From Alnus glutinosa (taxonomy: Eukaryota; Streptophyta; Magnoliopsida; Fagales; Betulaceae): 64,000 nucleotides of DNA. Made by a program: the position numbers and the translations under genes. Under the pieces are notes generated by a model that worked only from the letters and a program-made list of their open reading frames with translations, had not been told where the DNA came from and ran no database searches. Location: contig NC_084886.1 in assembly GCF_958979055.1 (NCBI RefSeq), positions 12,944,654 to 13,008,653 of the forward strand, read 5' to 3'. Shown piece after piece: positions 51,299-64,000 of the stretch (the first letter of the stretch is position 1; the number at the start of each line of letters is the position of its first letter).

Positions 51299-51456
51299 GA
51301 GCCCAATATATAACACACAAAGTCAGCATTAGTGGGCTGCCCGGAAATTTTAAGCCGTAGTACGATTATGGTAATTAATACAAAAGATCATGGGGCGTTT
51401 TGGAATTTAAGCACCAGTGACCTTACGAAAACCCTAGACAGCCACCTATATAAATA
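51299..51456 (+). promoter_or_regulatory. RPL23 promoter: site II elements, telo-box, TATA box
   Basis: GAGCCCA (inverse TGGGCTC, 51299-51305) and TGGGCT (51333-51338) are site II motifs. AAACCCTA at 51429-51436 is a telo-box. TATATAAATA at 51447-51456 is the TATA box, 50 bp before the ATG. Site II plus telo-box is the known layout of plant ribosomal protein promoters, so this group supports coordinated growth-linked expression. Confidence 0.75.
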
Positions 51457-51505
51457 GCCCCCCAAAACCCTGATAGCATTCTCGGTCTTCATTCAGCCGG
51501 CGAAA

Positions 51506-55131
<3,626 letters not shown>

Positions 55132-56919
55132 GGGTTCAAAGTCGCTTCTTTGTTCCTTCTTTTTGAACCGATGATATTTATGTTTTGATAGTGGTAGAGG
55201 TTGCAAAATTTTACTGGATTTGCTGTGTGTTGGACATAAACCGCATGGAGTTTAGTGTTTGGATTATGGTATCATATTATTCTAGTTTCTTTTCTGAATT
55301 GAATGTTAGTGATTGTGGAGTGGATTCTTCATTTACTTATTGCTATATTTTGCGTCAAAATTTGCCGTCAGCGTTTCTTAACAAAGATCATAGTTTCGAT
55401 GTTAAGTTAATTATACCACGGAGGATGTAGATTGCAAAAAGTGGGATTTCTATTTCATGTAGGGCATGTAAAACAGTGGGAGCCACTCTCGAGGGTGTGG
55501 TGTCAAATTTGGGGTGTAAAAATCACGAAGATGTGTTGTAGTGGGCTAATGAGCCAACGTGTTGAGCAGTTATTATGTGAGTAAACGTTTTGGGTGTATT
55601 TTAGAACTTTGTCCTATCATGCTCGGCGTAAAATGATTTTTACGGTGATGAAAATAATGGTTAACAGTCACATTTTCAGTTTTACCGTAATTTTTTTTTT
55701 TAACTTTTGAAAAACATAAAAATCGTAAATTGTTTTTTAAAATTAAACTATTTGTTTTTATATTTGAAATCGTAAATCGTTTAATATTCGATCATTGGAA
55801 TTCAGCAATAATTGGATGTTGGAATTCAGTCGGCACCAGAGTTTGGCAACATTCGGTTGCTGGAATTCTGCTGTCGTCATATTCTAGCGACATCCGGCTA
55901 TTGTAAACAAATTTTGGCCATGGTCAGAAATCGATCGAATTTGGTCAAAACGGCTAGGATTCGGACACTGATCCGATCGGATCCGGAAGAGTTCGATCGG
56001 AATTCGGCCATTTTGGTTGGATCCGGCCAAACGTACTTGCTAGAATCCGACGACGGTGACTAAATGTTGTCGGATTTCAACGGCATTGGCTAAATTCTAA
56101 TTTTTACATTTCATAATTTTTTCGTGCGAATTAAACGTCAAAAAATATTTTAAAAGAAATTATTTTGTTAAAAATATTTTACGACAAAATTTTTTAGATA
56201 AAAACAAACGGAGTATCAATGAAAAATTGTGTCAGGAGGATGCTCCCGCGTTGTGACCTTGTTCTTTCTTTACTTTTGCCGTTGACAATTCTAGTTGCTC
56301 TCCTCTCATCGTCGCATGGCAATACCTGAAAATTCTTGAATCCAAAAAGAAGTTTTATACCTTCTGAAAGTTTGCGCATGCAAGATAAAGCGATTTTGAC
56401 CTATTCCTACCTTTTTAAGTAAAATGTATTACGTCGTCTCTGAAAATGGTGCGGTAATATCTCCCGGAGGTTATTGATGGTCTCTCTGTATGCATTTTCG
56501 CTCTCTTTACCGGAAGCAGCGGAACTGCGATTGGTAAAACAAGGTAGTAGCGTTGAGAGTTTCATTTTATGTATTTTTTTGGTCAGAGTCTATGGCCTGT
56601 GGGCTTTTTAAGCTTTTTAATTGGTTATAGAGCCGAAGTTGGACTTGACGTCTATTGGGCAAAATTGACGAGGTGCATGGGGTAAGGCTCTTGCTCAAGC
56701 TCTTCAAGGGGGGAGCATCTTATATGAACTACAATTGACAATATATTAAGCTCATATTTGCAGCATGCACTATTCAATGGTTCTACATTTTAGCCTGGGG
56801 ACGGGGGCTGTCACACTTACGTTCAAAGAGAGAACCATCTCTCAAAACTAGTACATAAAACAAGATACAGCATGTTCTGACCCATACAACTTTCAATCCA
56901 TGATAGTTACGTGGCTTCT
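55132..56919. other. Spacer between RPL23 and the caleosin gene
   Basis: The genes converge here. The first few hundred bases are the likely RPL23 3' region and the last part (from about 56750) the caleosin 3' region. Between them lies the TIR element at 55620-56215. No further gene is supported. Confidence 0.6.
55620..56215. mobile_element. TIR element (MITE), 596 bp, copy B
   Basis: The left end TGCTCGGCGTAAAATGATTT lacks the CGTTTGTTT part present in copy A. The right end read inverted is TACTCCGTTTGTTTTTATCT. Flanks carry a 3-bp repeat TCA (55617-55619 and 56216-56218). The interior (55840-56090) is again built from GGAATTCGGCC / GGATCCGGCC-like words. It is the same family as 38620-39290 but strongly diverged. 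Confidence 0.6.
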
Positions 56920-58438
56920 TCAGCTCATCTTTGCCTCACCGTCCTCATTCATCTTGGCACAGTACTCGAACAAACTCCCATCGAAACAGCGCCTCACGGC
57001 TTCTTTAGACAGCATGCCTTCCTCGTCCCTGGCGAGGAAATACAGAATCCCCCACTCCATCTTTGATGCAACCCTGCAATCCACAACCATACCTGTTTGT
57101 TAGGGTGAGCATCCCCACAAGAGCGAGCGAGCGCTCGAGCATAAAGTTCTATATATAGAAGGTGGCAAAACGATTGACGACCATCCAAAGATGTCAAATG
57201 CATCTCGATTCGCCTGTGTCATGTCCCAGAGCTCTCCAAGCGTCAACTTGTCCGGCACCGTGCGAGCATATTTACTGAACATGTTTTCCAGATTCACCGG
57301 CACATACCTGCAATTTCGTGGAACAAGAACCGTGGAGTTCAATGATTTCCTTGTAGAGATCGATCCCAAGAGACGAAGTTGACGATCGATATGCTCTTAC
57401 CTTCCTTCTTTGTCGTAAGTTCCTGAGTCACTTCCGTGCTTGGCTCTGTGTATGTTGTAAATGTGTATAGGAAAGAAAGGAGAAGGGAACCACCCCTGCA
57501 ATTGTATATAACAACATGACTTCAATCAAAGTTTCTCTGGTAAGGTGATCGACGTCCAATTTTCTTTCCAAGCATAGGGCCTTTTAGGACCCCCAAATTG
57601 AAAAAAAGTAAATTCCAGCAGCAAGAGGATATACTTACCGGCAGAGTAGCATAACTGAGCGCTCCATTGATAATAATGGCCATAATAAGAGAGGCAATCA
57701 TGTTGAACCCAATTGCACGTAGTCCTTGTAAACACAAAGAAAAATCAAAAAACACAACACTGAATTGCTCTGCCCGAGAGCTGCTCGTGTAGATTAGCAA
57801 TTCGAACAACAAAATTGCTGGAATCTCTATATGTAATGTATAAGATAGAAATTACAAAGGTAATTAATCTCTTGAACCAAGCTGCTAGATGAGATTTACC
57901 AGAATAAGTCTCCCAGGGATAAACGATCCCATTGTCGTCAAAGTCAAAAAAAGCTGCATGCTGCTGAAGAACACTCATGTTATAGTGTCTATGGCCAGGT
58001 GTTCCAGTTGGATAGTACGTATCAGGAGCAACCAATGCTCTGGCCAGATCTGTTCTCCATACATACCATAATGTACGAACCATTTGAAATGTAAAACATT
58101 AGCTCTTTGATCTTTCAAAGATAGCTCTACCCAGAAAGAAGATAAATATGATGATATGATTAATTAGAGTTCATTTTGGTGTGGAGGAAGACTAAAAAAG
58201 ACATGCAGAAAGAAAGGAAGTCACAAAGCTTACATGGCTTTGGAAGTGAGACTTCCAAGTCGTCCCGGACCCTTCTCTCAGCAGTCACTGGTGCATAACG
58301 AGCCTCTGTTGCCAATGCTTCTCTCTCCATCAAACCAGCCTGAGGCATCTCTCTCTCTTCCCCCTTCAACTCTTTTCTTGCAAGGTTTTCTTTCTTTTCT
58401 CTCTTCTTCCTTGTGGCTTGCTGTGTTGTAGCAGCCAT
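56920..58438 (-). CDS. PXG: Caleosin-type peroxygenase, 271 aa
   Basis: Caleosins are calcium-binding, haem-containing peroxygenases on lipid droplets or ER membranes that act on fatty-acid hydroperoxides. Six minus-strand exons are in phase: 58234-58438, 57900-58049, 57639-57724, 57401-57495, 57182-57307 and 56920-57073 (TGA). The N-terminus of 68 aa is charged. One EF-hand follows ([14 protein letters not shown]). Histidines expected to bind haem are kept in [10 protein letters not shown] and [11 protein letters not shown]. The hydrophobic segment is [17 protein letters not shown], with the proline-rich turn [13 protein letters not shown]. The C-terminal half is conserved ([55 protein letters not shown]). 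The donor of intron 5 is the weak GTCGTC at 57181, chosen because it alone restores [11 protein letters not shown]. An in-frame ATG exists upstream at 58609, but MAATTQQ fits better with the charged family N-terminus. Confidence 0.9.
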
Positions 58439-58770
58439 ACATATAAACAAATTTTGGTGGCCGGTACCTGCTGGTGTCGAAGTGGCGGAGGGAGAGGTGG
58501 ACACAACCGCAAACAAACAAGGCCCACCTATGCTGCGGTGGCAAGAGCGCAAAACGCCACCTATTCTATGTAAGAAACAGTTGTGGCAAGCCTTGAGGAC
58601 TGCATGCAATAGGGAAACATCACTCCAATAAGAAAACAGAGCATCTCATTGATTTATTATATCGGCCGCTTATTCTTTTCTTCTTCTTCTTCCCTTTTTT
58701 TTTTTTTTTTTTTTTTTTAGATATATCGGCTACTTATTAAAGTGGAATAGGGATACATAAGAGAGAATTA

Positions 58771-58893
58771 ATTATTGACTAAAGGTCCCCAAAGGGTAGC
58801 TCAATTGGCTGGGGATCACGCCTCATGAAGCGGAGGTCACTAATTTGAATCATCCTCTTGTGTGGACATGTCAAAAAAAAAAATTATCTACTA
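58771..58893 (+). mobile_element. tRNA-derived SINE, about 100 bp, with target-site duplication
   Basis: The body 58782-58882 has a box A-like TAGCTCAATTGG (58797-58808) and a box B-like ATTTGAATC (58843-58851), the RNA polymerase III promoter spacing of tRNA. It ends in an A tail (58873-58883). The flanks ATTATTGACTA (58771-58781) and ATTATCTACTA (58883-58893) match at 9 of 11 positions, as a target duplication would. The middle (GGGGATCACGCCTCATGAAG) is typical tRNA-head SINE text. Confidence 0.75.
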
Positions 58894-60179
58894 GAGGATA
58901 ACATAAAGAATAAATAGATTAATACATATTGAGAAATATTCTCAATAGTTAGTAAATGGGCTTTTTTAATTCATACAAGCCCATTTATTTATATTAATCC
59001 TAAAAAACCAACTACAAGAAGGTTAAGGTTAAGGTTAAGGCTCATCAAGAAACAATTTAACAAAAAGTTAAGAGTATCTCGAAAGTATCAAATTCAGGGA
59101 TACTTGGACTGTACGAATTCCACGTAGGCCGGAAAGAAATTTTGGAGCTAGGGAACCAGTTCCTACCTTATCCAAAGTGAATGTTTGAAATTCCATCTAT
59201 AAATAGGTGAAAACCACAAAGTATTCTTCATGTGATTTTTTTGATTATTCAGACTTGATCTAAATTCTCCCCAAAAGACTGACTTAAGTATTAAAGTGGG
59301 TCCGACTGGAACTCCCGGCGAGCTTCTTTGATGTTTATTGTTGTGCAAGAGAGAATACAGAATTTTACAAAAGCTTATGTCACCATACCAAAAACTGTCT
59401 TAACAATGCAAATCTTAAACTACTAAGACAATTATGGAAACATCAGAGTCTTGATAAGATTCCTTTAGGAGCAAAACTCACTCTTCTTGTATATGGAATT
59501 GTTGTGCAAAAGCACCTCTCTTGTTGATGGGCTTGTTGTACAAAGTAATATTCTCTCTTACATATGGAATTCTCGTGACTCGAACATAAATTAACTATAA
59601 ACTGATTTGTAATTAATTCTTACAAATTACTCTAATAAAGTGACGTGCTTCTTTTAGCACGTAAAAATTACATATTTTTTTAACAGCATTTATAAGAAAG
59701 CATTTACTTCTCACATACTTTAGAAATACATATTACCTTATTAAACTGGTTTGTAGGAATATGTTACAAACTAATTCGTAGCTAATTTTTATCTGGTTTT
59801 ATAGCTTGTATGAACGTTAACACTTGAAAAAATAAAAGATAACAATTATAACATGGATGTAGGTAATAAGAACTCTATACTCCGTTACTACTTACGACTC
59901 GTGTCTTCCTTTTACCTTTTTAAAAATGATATAACTTTTAAAATTACCAATCACAACATATAAAAGAGGGACATAGTCCAACGCATAACATTACTATTGG
60001 CCATTCGTATTTGTTTGGTGCAAACCCTGTGAGCCCAACATCCAAAAAAACCGACCATAAAAGCCCAAAGAACAACAGGCCCACTGCACCAAACAAAGAC
60101 ACACACACCGGCCGCGTACAGTAAAGAGAGGGGTTTTGGAGAGAGGGCGAAGCGAGAAAGAAAAAAGAGAAGCGAAGGA
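58894..60179. other. Spacer/promoter between caleosin and eIF(iso)4E (divergent genes)
   Basis: No gene is supported in this AT-rich stretch. A GGTTAA word is repeated three times at 59022-59039. The promoter side of eIF(iso)4E lies at about 59950-60179; AGGCCCAC near 60078 and AAGCCCAAAG near 60061 are inverse site II-like motifs, suiting a translation gene. The poly-T tract at 58691-58719 belongs to the caleosin side. Confidence 0.5.
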
Positions 60180-61280
60180 ATGGCGAGCGAGGTAGCGATG
60201 GCGGCGAACACGGAGGTGGCGGTGGCAGCGGCAGAGGAGGAGACGGTGACGACGAAAGTGCCGCACAAGTTGGAGAGGAAGTGGGCGTTCTGGTTCGACA
60301 ACCAGTCCAAGCCCAAGCAAGGTGCCGCCTGGGGCTCCTCTCTCCGCAAGCTCTACACCTTTGACACTGTCGAAGAGTTCTGGTGGTACGCTTTTCAATT
60401 TTACCACCCCCCACCCTCTCCCTCTCCCTCGTTGCGTATTTTGATTCTATGTTTAATTTTGATAGTCGGTGACTTTGTACATGTTTTGGTGTTGATGTCG
60501 ATATGGGTTCGTGTTATTTCCTCTTTGTTGATTTGTGTTTTTCTGTTTGGTTTCTGAGAAAGTTTCGAGGAAAAAGGGAAGAAAAAGATAGCATAGTTTG
60601 GATAATCTTGTGATTTGGTTTAATAAGGTTTACCTGGAATTGAAAATAGTTAAAAGTTTTCCTAGATCCAAGACAATGATAATATTTTGCTTATTTTATT
60701 TACTATTGTCAAATTTCTTGAACCAGCTCAATAAAATTCCGTTTCCAATCACAACCTTCTATTTCTTTCTGTATTGTTAGTTTTGCTTGTGTTCATCTAG
60801 GACCAAAGTAAAAAACTTGGTTGTTTTCGTTCAAGTTAAAACTCGATCTCTTTCTGCAGTTTGTATGATCAGATATTCAAGCCCAGCAAGTTTCCTGCCA
60901 ATGCTGATTTCCACTTGTTCAAAGCTGGGATTGAACCCAAATGGGAAGATCCCGAGTGTGCTAATGGAGGAAAGTGGTCCGTCGTCAGCACAAGAAAGAC
61001 TAACCTTGAGACCATGTGGCTAGAAACTGTAATAATCTTACTTTTTGGTTTATTTTCTTTCTGTGAGAGTTCAATTTAGAATAGATGGGTAATTGGGTAT
61101 TGTTAGTATAGAAATTACAGGCATTTTTGTAATCAATTGGTTTGTATTGGATAGTTGATGGCTTTGATTGGAGAACAATTTGATGAGGTCGATGAGATTT
61201 GTGGTGTGGTTGCGAGCGTGCGCCCGAGGCAGGACAAACTTGCATTATGGACCAAGACAGCAGCAAATGAAGCTGCCCAG
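60180..61280 (+). CDS. EIF(ISO)4E: Translation initiation factor eIF(iso)4E, first three coding exons
   Basis: eIF(iso)4E is the plant cap-binding isoform that pairs with eIF(iso)4G in cytoplasmic translation initiation; the family is also known as a host factor for potyviruses. Exons 60180-60385, 60860-61028 and 61155-61280 are in phase and give 167 residues. After an Ala/Glu-rich N-terminus come [60 protein letters not shown] and [32 protein letters not shown] closes exon 3. The cap-stacking tryptophans are W51 (AAWGSS) and W97 (KWED), with E98 next to it. The [13 protein letters not shown] block separates it from eIF4E proper. The last 30-40 residues are not in the window, so the next intron exceeds 2.7 kb, swollen by a transposon. 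A GC-rich antisense open frame at 59944-60414 is a shadow. Confidence 0.93.
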
Positions 61281-61541
61281 GTCTGATTTCTTATTAAATT
61301 TGATTCCAAGAATCTAATTTTATTGTTGATTTTGCTCATTTCGTGAGTATACTCTTCTTTAGTTAAGTAGATGTCATTGGAGGCAGATTGTCTGTATCTT
61401 ATCAAACACGTGTTAGTGTGTGTGTATGTGCACATGTACATGTTTCCAAAAGAACACTTTGGAACATAAGAAGCTTTTATGTACGGCCTCTTTGTGAAAG
61501 AGATGATTCATTTGGCAGATTTCTATTTCCTCTCTCTCTCT

Positions 61542-62183
61542 TAGGGCTGAGCACCGCCCCCTATGGGCGGTTTTCAGCCATACCCAGGCCCCATATCCGC
61601 CCTCCAGCGGGGTGCGGTTTCAGGAATCGCCTGCCACGTGGGACGGAGACCGGCCATATCCGCCGCATGGTTTTTTTTTTTTTTTTTTTAGGTTCTGTTT
61701 AACCCGTGGGATGGTCTCTACTGCGACAGATGGAGGTTCTCTGTCGAGACCAACAACGCCGGGTCCACCACTCCGGCGAGTTGCGAGCGCTTCGTGCAGG
61801 ACTACATGACTGGCAGATAACAGACACAAACAGACTAGAGTCAAAACCAGCAGATCATTCATCAAAATCCAACACATTCTACGGAAGCAAAAACAATAAC
61901 CAGATCAATGTATATTCACAGACCCATAATTAAGCTAAGAAACCCTTTTCAAAACACATATAGATATGATTTCTTCCACCAGTTCCCAATTGCATTTCCT
62001 ATAGGAGACACAGAAAAAACACCCAGATCTTAGAGCATCTCCAGCAGAGTGGCCAAATCCTTCAAAATAGTCAAATTTGACTATTATGAACACTTTTTCT
62101 TCTCCAGCAGACGAGCTAAAGTAGCGTTTTTTCTTAAAATATGAACAGTGAATAGGCAGATCTGCCTATTCACTGTTCACATA

Positions 62184-62224
<41 letters not shown>

Positions 62225-63476
62225 CAAAGAGAACGTGAGAGAATCATGCGAGAGAGATGCGGACCCGCGATCCAACTCCGGTGAAAATTTTCGTGGGTAT
62301 GCCCTGTTTTGGCCGAAAATTTCAGGGGGTTTTGTTGGGGGTTTCAACCGTCTTCATTTTTGTTTGGTAATCACCAATTGGGTGTGAATTGAAGTTTGAT
62401 TTTCTGGTGTGTTCGTTAGCAAAGTTTGGGTAGGTGATTGGGTTTTTTGTGTTTAAATTTCTTGGGTGTCTTATTGCCATAGCCGAATGTAAAAGGGGGT
62501 AAGGATCTATGGAGGATTGAGAGAGTTGTTCACTTTCTCTGCTACTTCATAAGCCAGAAGTTCATGGATGAGCACCAGAGGACTGCTGCAGTGGGGGTTG
62601 GAGAATGGAGATGGAGATGGAGAAGGTGACAGAAGAGAGAGAGAAAGAAAATAAAACAATAAAAAAAGATTGAAAAATAATTTTTAAAGAAGATAAATAG
62701 TAGAATAGAGAATCTGTTGGAGTGTTTTTAAGAAAATGAGTAGCTAAAGTAGATATTTGTACTTTTTTAGTAGCTATTTTACAAACTCTTGCTGGAGATG
62801 CTCTTAGAAAGCAAACGTCCATTAAATAAAATAAAATCACATAATTAACATAAAATTCTTCACCACTGATCATAGATCTAACAAATTTGAGAAACACAAT
62901 TCAAAAAAATTTGCAAAAAACCAAAACTTTGTACTGTAAACCATGACCACATCCAATCCAGAAAAACAGAAGATCAACTTGACTTACCAATTAGCCCAGA
63001 GAGAGAGAGAGAGAGAGACAGAAAGTTTCAGACAAGGAAATTGAAGACCAGAGAAAGCACGGAGATTTGGGAGCTTGAGAGAGAGAGGGAAGTTGGAGAG
63101 AGAGACAAAGAGCTTCCGAGAAGCTTCAATGGGATTCGGATTTGAGAGAGAGGGAGGGAGGGAGGGAGGGAGAGAGAAATTTGGGCATTTTGATGGGAAT
63201 GGGAGAGGGAAAGGGATGAAATGTTTTCTGAATTCCTAAGGCCTAAGTGATATTTTCGAATAGTCGAAGTTGAGAGAGTTTTCTTTTTTTAATGATATTA
63301 TATTTGTAAATATATTATTTATATATATAATATTAAATGAGCGGGTAGTATCCACAACCGTGTACCCTTAACCCGCTATCTACCTGTTTGGGCAGTTTGT
63401 AAAAAGGTATACTGCCCGCCTGGGTAATGGGGAAAAAAATCCATCCATTACCCTTATTGGTGGGTGGTCACCCCTA
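61542..63476. mobile_element. Non-autonomous hAT-like transposon, 1935 bp, in eIF(iso)4E intron 3
   Basis: The left terminus is TAGGGCTGAGCACC and the right terminus, inverted, is TAGGGGTGACCACC: 12 of 14 positions match. Both ends are flanked by CTCTCTCT (61534-61541 and 63477-63484), an 8-bp target duplication as made by hAT transposases. The region just inside each end is rich in GGCGG / CCGCC / GCCCGCC words, as in subterminal hAT repeats. No transposase frame is seen. A second element sits inside it (62033-62803). Confidence 0.75.
62033..62803. mobile_element. Harbinger/Tourist-like MITE, 771 bp, nested in the hAT-like element
   Basis: Termini GAGCATCTCCAGCAG (left) and GAGCATCTCCAGCAA (right, inverted) form a TIR with TTA duplicated on both sides (62030-62032 and 62804-62806). 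The interior has a (CT)n microsatellite at 62192-62220 and no coding frame. GAGCATCTCCARCA-ended elements are common in plant genomes. Confidence 0.75.
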
Positions 63477-63484
63477 CTCTCTCT

Positions 63485-64000
63485 GTTGTGTGTGTTTTGT
63501 GTTCGAAGTTTCATGTTGCAGACCAATGCAACTTTATAAGGAATTTGAGATGCATAAGGTGTTGCATTCATATGTGAAAGCACTACTTTGCCGCCTTCCA
63601 ACGGATATTGATGTGTGTGACATGTGTGTCTAAACTTTACAGTGGCAGTCTTTTTATCTTCCTTTCTGCTTATGGTTAAATTTTTGTTGTCTTATACCCA
63701 AAGATTCCTCCTCTTTGCCTCATTTCATTCTGATCTGAATATGGTTGCTTGACCACCAATGCTAATTAAAATTTCTTTTAATTTTGTTTTATAGTGCAAT
63801 TGAAATGGGTGTTTTCTGCATAGCATTTATTTAAGGTTGTGGTGTTCCACATATTGTTTATTTAATAATCAGAAACATTATGTGCAAAGATACAAAAAAG
63901 ACTCTGTTTATGTTGCTTAAGAAGCTGCACCATATAAATTTAGTGTGACTCATTTTTGGAGGATGGTTTCGGCCTTAAATCTCCACAGAAGCAAAATGAT
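63485..64000 (+). other. Continuation of eIF(iso)4E intron 3
   Basis: Ordinary T-rich intron sequence follows the transposon. I searched for the conserved next exon of eIF(iso)4E (the GRKWKEIIDY-like block) and did not find it, so the gene continues to the right of the window. Confidence 0.6.

Noticed and set aside
58439-58609. In-frame upstream extension of caleosin to an ATG at 58609
   Set aside because: The extra 57 residues have no resemblance to caleosins and the region looks like leader; the MAATTQQ start is favoured, though not proven.
59022-59041. GGTTAA repeated three times, briefly telomere-like
   Set aside because: The plant telomere unit is TTTAGGG; three GGTTAA words are too few and of the wrong sequence.
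59944-60414. Long antisense frames (132-156 aa) over the eIF(iso)4E first exon
   Set aside because: They mirror a GC-rich true exon; composition is low-complexity Pro/Ser/Arg and they are a shadow.

Overview
This is a stretch of plant nuclear genome. The genes are split by spliceosomal introns, the spacers are AT-rich, and retrotransposon and MITE debris is abundant. The proteins are typical of dicots. The repeat families (LINE tails carrying GTAAGGCGCCCCTAAGTAC, GGGGTGGCC palindromes) resemble those I associate with woody eudicots, possibly Fagales. That placement is an impression from the repeats, not a demonstrated result.

Seven protein-coding genes can be supported, and two of them run off the window. 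(1) 573-8759, minus: PRP19/MAC3, a U-box and WD40 spliceosome-associated E3; its 3' part lies left of base 1 and its introns hold three LINE fragments. (2) 20085-23329, plus: a CCT-motif (CONSTANS-like C-terminal domain) protein of 437 aa. (3) 32549-35074, plus: a DUF3527 protein of 657 aa with an intron in the 5' leader. (4) 41231-48836, plus: a SUVR-type histone lysine methyltransferase (WIYLD, pre-SET, SET, post-SET; 1031 aa) with an internal in-frame tandem duplication. (5) 51506-55131, plus: 60S ribosomal protein uL14 (RPL23), 140 aa. (6) 56920-58438, minus: a caleosin/peroxygenase, 271 aa. (7) 60180 onward, plus: translation initiation factor eIF(iso)4E; the first three coding exons are visible and the rest lies past base 64000.

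Between genes 1 and 2 sits a decayed Ty1/copia element (about 9592-14939) with both LTRs, a tRNA-Met-type primer-binding site, and wrecked gag and pol. The gaps 14940-19850, 23330-31390, 35075-41230 and 48837-51290 contain no gene I can support; they hold MITE-like elements, tandem repeats, microsatellites and old LTR debris.

The genes do not form a pathway. All seven look like ordinary, independently transcribed genes, mostly for RNA processing, chromatin and translation. I see no operon-like cluster, CRISPR array or new multi-gene system. The features most worth a second look are the 108-residue in-frame duplication inside the SUVR gene, a phase-neutral candidate cassette exon just upstream of it, and a nested transposon pair (a Harbinger-like MITE inside a non-autonomous hAT-like element) in an eIF(iso)4E intron. 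Others are a tRNA-derived SINE with matching flanks and a TIR element family present in two copies. Exon boundaries were placed by hand from GT/AG sites, reading phase and remembered family sequence; no alignment or transcript was available.
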